From assembly GCA_001805125.1 (NCBI GenBank), contig MHEF01000155.1:40528-46779 (forward strand): a stretch of 6,252 nt of DNA. The letters run 5' to 3'. Position numbers and translations under genes: made by a program. Shown one piece after another: positions 1 through 4,298 of the stretch; position 1 is the stretch's first letter; each line of letters opens with the position of its first letter. The stretch comes from Nitrospirae bacterium RBG_13_39_12 (GTDB lineage Bacteria > Nitrospirota > Thermodesulfovibrionia > Thermodesulfovibrionales > SM23-35). Below the pieces are notes generated by a model, which searched no databases, was not told the origin of the DNA, and worked only from the letters and a program-made list of their open reading frames with translations.

Positions 1-1604
1 TTAAAAGAAGTGTTCAGTACACCGCCGACACCTGTTTCCCTCTCAAAGGTTTTCAGGACCTTATAATATGAAGGGTTCCAGCTTTCTCTCACAACCTGTG
101 GTCTCGCAGTAAAGTCATAAGGATGTAAGGCAGCGATTAATTCTTTTCGTGCTTTTTCCTTTGTCGGAAAAGCCATAATCATGTATGGAGCATAAAATCC
201 TTTTGGATTGATTATATAATCATCAGCCCTCTCTTCCAGGATACTCGGTGCAAAAGGCATCCAGAAATCGCGGTTTTTAATTGCCTCATTAATCTTTATT
301 ACAATATCGCGATTCCCCGCATCTGCAAGAATGCTCCTGTTTCCAAGAGCCCTTGCTCCCCATTCCATCCGACCTGTAAAACGGGCTATTACTTTGCCAT
401 GAGCAAGCTGTTTGCCGACTAATTCATCTATGTCCTCAATTCTTTCTACCTTGAATTCCTTCTCTATATTTTTCAGTGCTTTCTTAATCTCATCATCACT
501 GAAATCCTGGCCGAAATAAAGAGGCCCGAGGGGTTCGATCCGGTCTTGACCTGACTCGAGACTCTTGACTATTGCTGCACTTATAGCTAAAGACTCATCC
601 CCGCAACTGGGAAATATGAACAAATTTTTTACCTCCGGCAGGTTTAATATCAGGTCATTTGCTTTAACGTTCATGAAAACACCACCGCTTAAAACAAGGT
701 TATGTATCCCTGTATTAGCTATGCAATTTCGTATCCATATGGTTACAATCCTCTCAATGAGGGTCTGTGCGGCCCTTGCTATATTATCAAAGCGATGTCC
801 CATAAGTACTGTTCGAAATGCCTCAATAAAACGCCATTTCCAGTAACCAGAAGTATTCTTAAACATTAAGGGAGATTTATTGTTCACCTTAAAAAAGCGT
901 TCAAACAGTTGTAAAGTTTTATTCGAATGCTCTTCTTTGGCATAGGGTGCCAACCCCATGACTTTGTATTCATGGGACATGGGTTTCATCCCGAGATATT
1001 GAGTGATTTGAGTATAGAATTCGCCAATGGAGTTGTAATTAGAAATCTCTACAATGCGTTCTATCTCTTTTCCCTTCCCGATATTAACCGTTGCACAGAC
1101 TGCATCGCCTGAACCATCGCACGTAATTATCAGATTATTTTCTGTTCCGAACCAGCAGCAGAAGTGTGCTTTTGCAGCGTGAAGGAAGTGATGTTCGTAA
1201 AAAGTTGGTTCAGGATTTATTCCCATTTTTTTCAAACGGGATATAATCTCAGCTTTATTGCGGAACAAACCAAGCAACATCCTGGCAGGCTTGACCCAGA
1301 CATTAGACTGGAAAAATGTCTCCGGCAGGACACGTGTGGCTGCTGAAAAGAGTTTTTTATAAAAAGGCGGTTTATGATAGGTTTGTGGAAAAGTCGGCTT
1401 AAGCAGACCTACAACACCAACCCCTTGAACTTCAGATGGTTGTATATCGGCAATCTTCAGGCATTCCAGTATAGACTTTTCAGGGAAACCTCCAAATTCC
1501 TTAACTCTATTTAATCTTTCTTCTGATATGCATGCAAGGATTTTCCCGTCCCTCATGATGCAGGCAGTTGCTGTATGACCGTCATGAATCCCTAACGTTA
1601 TCAT
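1..1604 (-). CDS. NodU/CmcH-family carbamoyltransferase (3' end off window)
   Basis: Reading the minus strand from the ATG at 1604-1602 gives 534 uninterrupted codons that run off the window at base 1, so the C-terminus is missing; relatives are usually about 550-610 residues. The family transfers carbamoyl from carbamoyl phosphate, through a carbamoyl-adenylate, to a hydroxyl of a sugar or antibiotic in the cytoplasm. The N-terminal Kae1/ASKHA-like half shows MITLGIHDGHTA at the start, SEERLNRVK near 27-35, the metal-binding H138-H139-x-x-H142, DGSGD at 163-167, SHEYKVMGLAPYA at 210-222, LSGGVFMN at 305-312 and GDES with D336. The YrdC-like C-terminal half shows GRMEWGARALGNRSILAD at 411-428 and LNTSF at the edge. 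It starts 16 bp after the glycosyltransferase stop; only a weak GAG lies 6 nt upstream, so translation is probably coupled. In this setting the acceptor is inferred to be a surface-polysaccharide sugar; the substrate cannot be read from sequence. Confidence 0.93.
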   Translation of the reverse strand, partial: MITLGIHDGHTATACIMRDGKILACISEERLNRVKEFGGFPEKSILECLKIADIQPSEVQGVGVVGLLKPTFPQTYHKPPFYKKLFSAATRVLPETFFQSNVWVKPARMLLGLFRNKAEIISRLKKMGINPEPTFYEHHFLHAAKAHFCCWFGTENNLIITCDGSGDAVCATVNIGKGKEIERIVEISNYNSIGEFYTQITQYLGMKPMSHEYKVMGLAPYAKEEHSNKTLQLFERFFKVNNKSPLMFKNTSGYWKWRFIEAFRTVLMGHRFDNIARAAQTLIERIVTIWIRNCIANTGIHNLVLSGGVFMNVKANDLILNLPEVKNLFIFPSCGDESLAISAAIVKSLESGQDRIEPLGPLYFGQDFSDDEIKKALKNIEKEFKVERIEDIDELVGKQLAHGKVIARFTGRMEWGARALGNRSILADAGNRDIVIKINEAIKNRDFWMPFAPSILEERADDYIINPKGFYAPYMIMAFPTKEKARKELIAALHPYDFTARPQVVRESWNPSYYKVLKTFERETGVGGVLNTSF

Positions 1605-1620
1605 TTATATCTCAGTCGTA

Positions 1621-2352
1621 TTATCCTCTTTTGTAATTTAAAAGATCTTTTAAAAAGATAAACCCATATTTAGTGATATTAAGAACTTTATTTTTATCAT
1701 ACAGACTTCTAAAGAGCCATTCGAGCCCTAACATTTGTATCAAATTAGGAGTCCTTCTCTTTGCTCCGGCCCAGATATCAAAAGCACCACCTATCGCAAG
1801 ACAAAATTTAACGTTTATTCTGCCAATGTAATCTCCTATAAAATATTCTTTCTGCGGCATGCCCAAACCAATGAATAATATATCAGCGTTTGATTCATTC
1901 ACAAGGGTTATTATATTTTCAATTTCATCCTGTTTAAAATATCCATGATGGTAACCTGCAATCTCAGGATTGTTGAATCTAAACTTCACATTACCAATTG
2001 CCTTAGTCAGGTTTTCAGGAGTTGCGCCAAGAAAAAATATTCTCCATCCTCTTGCTTTAGAATGAGAAAGAACTTTCTCTGCCAGGTCAATTCCTGTCAC
2101 ACGGTGAACATCCTTATATCCGGCTCTTTTGCTTAACCATACCATCGAGATTCCGTCTGATATCAGTAAGTCTGCAGCATTCATAACGTTTTTAAGTTTT
2201 TGATCGTCCTTTGAGACCACGTATTTTGTCAGATTTAATGGTATGCAGTAGGTCTTTTTGTTTTCAGAAATCCTCCCCGCTATAAACTCAAGTATCTCCT
2301 CCAGATCTCCTGAACTAATCTTTACATGACCCAGTGGACGGTTAGATGTCAT
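1621..2352 (-). CDS. WecG/TagA/CpsF family (GT26) glycosyltransferase
   Basis: This 243-residue protein is the normal length for GT26 enzymes. They move an N-acetylmannosamine-type or related sugar from a UDP donor to an undecaprenyl-linked intermediate at the inner face of the cytoplasmic membrane. Visible family motifs, in order: PLNLTKYV around 38-45 (donor-site Asn region), ADLLISDGISMVW at 60-72 with the candidate catalytic base D66, RVTGIDL at 84-90, FFLGATPENL at 106-115, the signature GLGMPQKE at 162-169, GGAFDIWAG at 188-196, RRTPN at 199-203 and GLEWLFRSLYD at 209-219. There is no signal peptide or transmembrane helix; membrane association in this family comes from the C-terminal tail. 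The ATG lies inside the upstream gene (11-bp overlap) without a clear Shine-Dalgarno, which indicates translational coupling. The exact sugar is not predictable. Confidence 0.93.
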   Translation of the reverse strand: MTSNRPLGHVKISSGDLEEILEFIAGRISENKKTYCIPLNLTKYVVSKDDQKLKNVMNAADLLISDGISMVWLSKRAGYKDVHRVTGIDLAEKVLSHSKARGWRIFFLGATPENLTKAIGNVKFRFNNPEIAGYHHGYFKQDEIENIITLVNESNADILFIGLGMPQKEYFIGDYIGRINVKFCLAIGGAFDIWAGAKRRTPNLIQMLGLEWLFRSLYDKNKVLNITKYGFIFLKDLLNYKRG

Positions 2353-3544
2353 GATGTGATAATAAATATCCAGTCATTGCATGGAATGCCCATGCCTGAG
2401 ACCAGCGGATATACGGTATCTTGTTTATAATGTTATTCTTTTTCTGAAAATAGAAAAAACCTTTTTCATCCTGCATATTATCTATCATCCATTTTACTAT
2501 CTTTTCCGTTAAATTATTATATTGATTTCCAAGCATTGAAAAAAATACGACTGCTTGTGCAGGTGAATGTATGTCAATAGGATAAATCCTGTCATGGTAG
2601 TATTTTGGAGTTCCGTCTTCAAGAAAGAAATTATCACTATAAAATTTAACTCCTTTATCAAAAGCTTCTTTATATTCCTTGCCGAACCCTTCTTCCAGAA
2701 AATACAAAATACTCTGGAGGTTAAACCCTGTATGAAAAGAATCTATCCATTTCTGATAATCAGTCTCTGCATAGTACCATGAGCCGTCGTCCCTCTGATG
2801 CTTCATGGAATAGGCAAGACTCGAAAGAGCTGTATCTTTCAGGGTTGAGTCTTTCACATATTTATAGAGCCTGATTAGAAGTGAAGCGCCGAGCAGATTG
2901 GCATTATGAATTGCTGTGCTGTCAATTGGCGTATAGCTGAAACATACAGTCCCGTCCTCTTCTTTTCTGTTCAGGTCATTAAGAATAAAATCTTTTATGG
3001 ATATTGCCATCTCTAAAGCCTTTTTATTCCCAGTATATAAATATGTATCAATCAGTGCGTGTCCGATAAAGGATGAATTTACAATCGTTGGAGTGTATCT
3101 CGGGACATAAAATGCCCTTGACTGCCAGTCAAAGTTATATCCCCAGCAATTTCCTGAGTATCCTTTGCTTTTCAAGTTTTCGAGCAGATCCATAATAAGA
3201 TTAATTTTTCCAAGATACCCTTTCTTTATTTTCTCATTTTCTGTTTTCTTATTTCCTGTTTTATTACTCCCTATTTTCTTATTTTCAAATTTATATAACT
3301 TTGCATACCCCCACAAAAAAAGCCCGAGCCCTTTTGGATTATAGTCTTTTTTAATTCCAAGAAGAGGTCTGAGATCAAGGGGGAGTCTTTTTAATAATTG
3401 AATGTAAGCAATGCGAAGATATTTTTGATTAAAAGCCAAAGATTTTAATAAAGGACTATTCAACGCATCATACGGATCATAACCCCTGAAGTCTTCCTGC
3501 TCTATATATGCTCTTAATTTATCAAGCTTAGAAAATACATTCAT
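2342..3544 (-). CDS. VpsJ-like conserved polysaccharide-cluster protein
   Basis: This 400-residue protein belongs to a family found in exopolysaccharide clusters, sometimes named VpsJ-like and sometimes mislabelled delta-aminolevulinic acid dehydratase. I recognise DFRGYDPYDALNS near 18-30, NPKGLGLFLWGYAKLY at 69-84, GNCWGYNFDWQSRAF at 131-145, TPTIVNSSFIGHALID at 151-166, RDDGSWYY at 251-258, DSFHTGFNLQSI at 268-279 and the C-terminal RWSQAWAFHAM at 380-390. Evenly spaced helical segments with aromatic and acidic residues at the turns suggest an alpha/alpha toroid like six-hairpin glycosidases, polysaccharide lyases or epimerases. The biochemical role is unproven; processing or modification of the glycan is an inference. 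There is no signal peptide, so it is probably cytoplasmic. The ATG directly follows an in-frame TAA and has no good Shine-Dalgarno. Residues 87-106 are a low-complexity tandem-repeat insertion, annotated separately. It leads the apparent three-gene operon. Confidence 0.85.
   Translation of the reverse strand: MNVFSKLDKLRAYIEQEDFRGYDPYDALNSPLLKSLAFNQKYLRIAYIQLLKRLPLDLRPLLGIKKDYNPKGLGLFLWGYAKLYKFENKKIGSNKTGNKKTENEKIKKGYLGKINLIMDLLENLKSKGYSGNCWGYNFDWQSRAFYVPRYTPTIVNSSFIGHALIDTYLYTGNKKALEMAISIKDFILNDLNRKEEDGTVCFSYTPIDSTAIHNANLLGASLLIRLYKYVKDSTLKDTALSSLAYSMKHQRDDGSWYYAETDYQKWIDSFHTGFNLQSILYFLEEGFGKEYKEAFDKGVKFYSDNFFLEDGTPKYYHDRIYPIDIHSPAQAVVFFSMLGNQYNNLTEKIVKWMIDNMQDEKGFFYFQKKNNIINKIPYIRWSQAWAFHAMTGYLLSHHDI
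3227..3286 (-). repeat. In-frame 4 x 15-nt tandem repeat inside the VpsJ-like gene
   Basis: On the coding strand the four units are GAAAATAAGAAAATA, GGGAGTAATAAAACA, GGAAATAAGAAAACA and GAAAATGAGAAAATA. They encode pentapeptides ENKKI, GSNKT, GNKKT and ENEKI (residues 87-106). Units 1 and 4 differ at one base. Each unit divides into a 7-mer and an 8-mer of similar sequence, so the underlying period is about 7.5 nt. The array lies between the conserved LFLWGYAKLY segment and the YLGKINLIMDLL helix, a place where relatives have only a short loop, and it keeps the frame. Confidence 0.85.
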
Positions 3545-3584
3545 TTAGATTTTGAAACCTTATATTTTCCGTTACATTTTAGGC

Positions 3585-3621
3585 TATCAGCTTGATACAT
3601 ATCTCTAACTTATGCTATTTT
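3585..3621 (+). promoter_or_regulatory. Candidate toxin-antitoxin promoter with overlapping small palindrome
   Basis: A possible sigma-70 promoter has -35 TTGATA at 3592-3597 and -10 TATTTT at 3616-3621, spaced by 18 bp, which would give a leader of roughly 15 nt before the antitoxin ATG. The -35 box forms the right arm of a small palindrome, TATCA-GCT-TGATA (3585-3597). That is where an autorepressing antitoxin of this type would be expected to bind. Assignment is by eye in AT-rich DNA; the divergent promoter for the minus-strand gene starting at 3544 was not identified. Confidence 0.35.
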
Positions 3622-3631
3622 AATACGAAAC

Positions 3632-3636
3632 GGAAG
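3632..3636 (+). promoter_or_regulatory. Ribosome binding site GGAAG deciding the antitoxin start
   Basis: GGAAG ends 6 nt before the ATG at 3643. This favours that ATG over the in-frame TTG at 3592, which would overlap the candidate promoter and add 17 residues unlike the family N-terminus. Confidence 0.6.
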
Positions 3637-3642
3637 TACAAG

Positions 3643-3852
3643 ATGCAAAGTGATATAAAAACTATAAAACCTAAATATCTGGTTGATGAAAAAGGCAATA
3701 AGAAAGCCGTGGTTCTCAACTTCAAGGAATATGAAAATATTATGGAATTAATTGAAGACCTTGAAGATACTAATGATATTCTCAAAGCTGAACGAGAAGC
3801 AACCTCTTTTACCCCATATGAAAAGTTCCGCAAGACCTGGCTTAAAGTTTGA
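3643..3852 (+). CDS. Type II antitoxin, Phd/YefM-like
   Basis: This is a 69-residue protein beginning MQSDIKTIKPKYLVDEKGN. It has the typical layout of small antitoxins paired with RelE/ParE toxins: an N-terminal IKPKYLVDEKGNKKAVVLNFKEYENIMELIEDLED segment whose strands and helix form the DNA-binding dimer (written in full here only as residues 8-42 of the protein), then a charged tail, FTPYEKFRKTWLKV, that would wrap the toxin. The start is set by GGAAG 6 nt upstream. Its TGA overlaps the toxin's TTG start within TTGA (3849-3852), the usual coupled arrangement. It is predicted to neutralise the toxin and repress its own promoter. It runs opposite to all the flanking polysaccharide genes. The Phd/YefM label is a family-level inference; a RelB- or DUF-type antitoxin with the same layout is the alternative. 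Confidence 0.8.
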   Translation: MQSDIKTIKPKYLVDEKGNKKAVVLNFKEYENIMELIEDLEDTNDILKAEREATSFTPYEKFRKTWLKV

Positions 3853-4106
3853 TCTACAGAGTTGTAATAGAAAGAAAAGCTCAAAAAGAAGCTGCAAAAA
3901 TTCCTGTCAGATATCGTTCTCTTATTGATGAAACAATTGTTTCTCTTTCTTCCAATCCAAGGCCTTTTGGTTCAAAAAAACTTACAGAAAAAGAAGGCTA
4001 TCGCATTCGTGTTGGTAATTACCGTATTTTATACACGGTTGATGATAAAGCGAAATTCATAGTTATTTATAGAATAAAAATTAAAGGAAAATCTGCTTAT
4101 AAATAG
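3849..4106 (+). CDS. Type II toxin, RelE/ParE family
   Basis: This is an 85-residue protein, the normal size for this superfamily. Features matching the fold are the first strand MIYRVVIERKAQKEAAKIP, the helix RYRSLIDETIVSLSSNPRP (21-39), then KKLTEKEGYRIRVGNYRILYTVDD across 43-66 with the characteristic Y-R-I-R-V-G-x-Y-R-I-x-Y core, and the last strand KFIVIYRIKIKG. RelE members cleave mRNA at the ribosome and ParE members poison gyrase; sequence alone does not separate them here. The usual C-terminal H-R-x-D/E-x-Y signature is replaced by I-K-G-K-S-A-Y. The start is TTG at 3849-3851 overlapping the antitoxin stop, with no independent Shine-Dalgarno, so synthesis should depend on antitoxin translation. 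The TAG stop (4104-4106) gets its last two bases from the inverted-repeat element that follows. Confidence 0.85.
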   Translation: MIYRVVIERKAQKEAAKIPVRYRSLIDETIVSLSSNPRPFGSKKLTEKEGYRIRVGNYRILYTVDDKAKFIVIYRIKIKGKSAYK

Positions 4107-4242
4107 AGTCTGTCCATAAAGCCGGTTGTTTGTCATTCCGGACTTGATCCGGAATCCAGAACCTATTGAAAACACTGGATTCCCGTTTTCACGGGAATGA
4201 CACTTTTTTACGAATCTGTCAGTTTATAAACAGACACTAAAT
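4101..4242. mobile_element. MITE-like inverted-repeat element with AAAT target duplication
   Basis: The element spans 4105-4238 (134 bp) and the feature includes the flanking AAAT copies at 4101-4104 and 4239-4242. The left end is AGAGTCTGTCCATAAA (4105-4120). The right end, read on the minus strand from 4238, is AGTGTCTGTTTATAAA; 13 of 16 positions match. Inside are TGTCATTCC (4131-4139) and GGAATGACA (4194-4202), perfect inverted copies. GGAATCCAG (4151-4159) and CTGGATTCC (4175-4183) form a second perfect inverted pair. Two self-complementary hairpins also occur: ATTCCGGA/TCCGGAAT (4135-4155, 5-nt loop) and ATTCCCGT/ACGGGAAT (4179-4198, 4-nt loop). The molecule could fold as a branched cruciform. 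There is no coding capacity, so mobility would need a transposase in trans. CATTCC...GGAATCCAG motifs are widespread bacterial repeats. Confidence 0.72.
4179..4209 (+). terminator. Possible intrinsic terminator of the toxin transcript, inside the repeat element
   Basis: The 8-bp hairpin ATTCCCGT-TTTC-ACGGGAAT (4179-4198) is followed by GACAC and then six T (4204-4209). The 5-nt gap before the T run makes it suboptimal, but a longer stem formed by TGTCATTCC with GGAATGACA could bring the pairing up to 4202, next to the T run. It would end toxin transcription before it collides with the convergent oxidoreductase gene. Confidence 0.4.
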
Positions 4243-4298
4243 AACAATTAAGAAATCTCCAATTTGTGTTATTACGTAACAGACGAATCAATATCTCT
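4239..4298. other. Short AT-rich intergenic gap, nothing assigned
   Basis: These 60 bp lie between the inverted-repeat element and the stop of the convergent oxidoreductase gene. Apart from the right AAAT copy I see only a weak palindrome around TTACGTAA, with no T run positioned to make it a terminator for the minus-strand gene. Confidence 0.5.

Noticed and set aside
565..1346. Plus-strand open frames (565-846, 927-1112, 1164-1346)
   Set aside because: They are antisense to the intact carbamoyltransferase, lack recognisable domains and have no ribosome binding sites.
1..1604. Frameshifted or broken carbamoyltransferase
   Set aside because: Translating the minus strand gave 534 continuous codons with all family motifs in one frame; it is only cut by the window edge.
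3592..3642. TTG at 3592 as the antitoxin start
   Set aside because: It overlaps the candidate -35 box, adds residues unlike the family, and the ATG at 3643 has a well-placed GGAAG.
4266..4280. TTACGTAA palindrome as a terminator for the oxidoreductase gene
   Set aside because: The stem is only a few AT-rich pairs and no T run follows on the minus strand.
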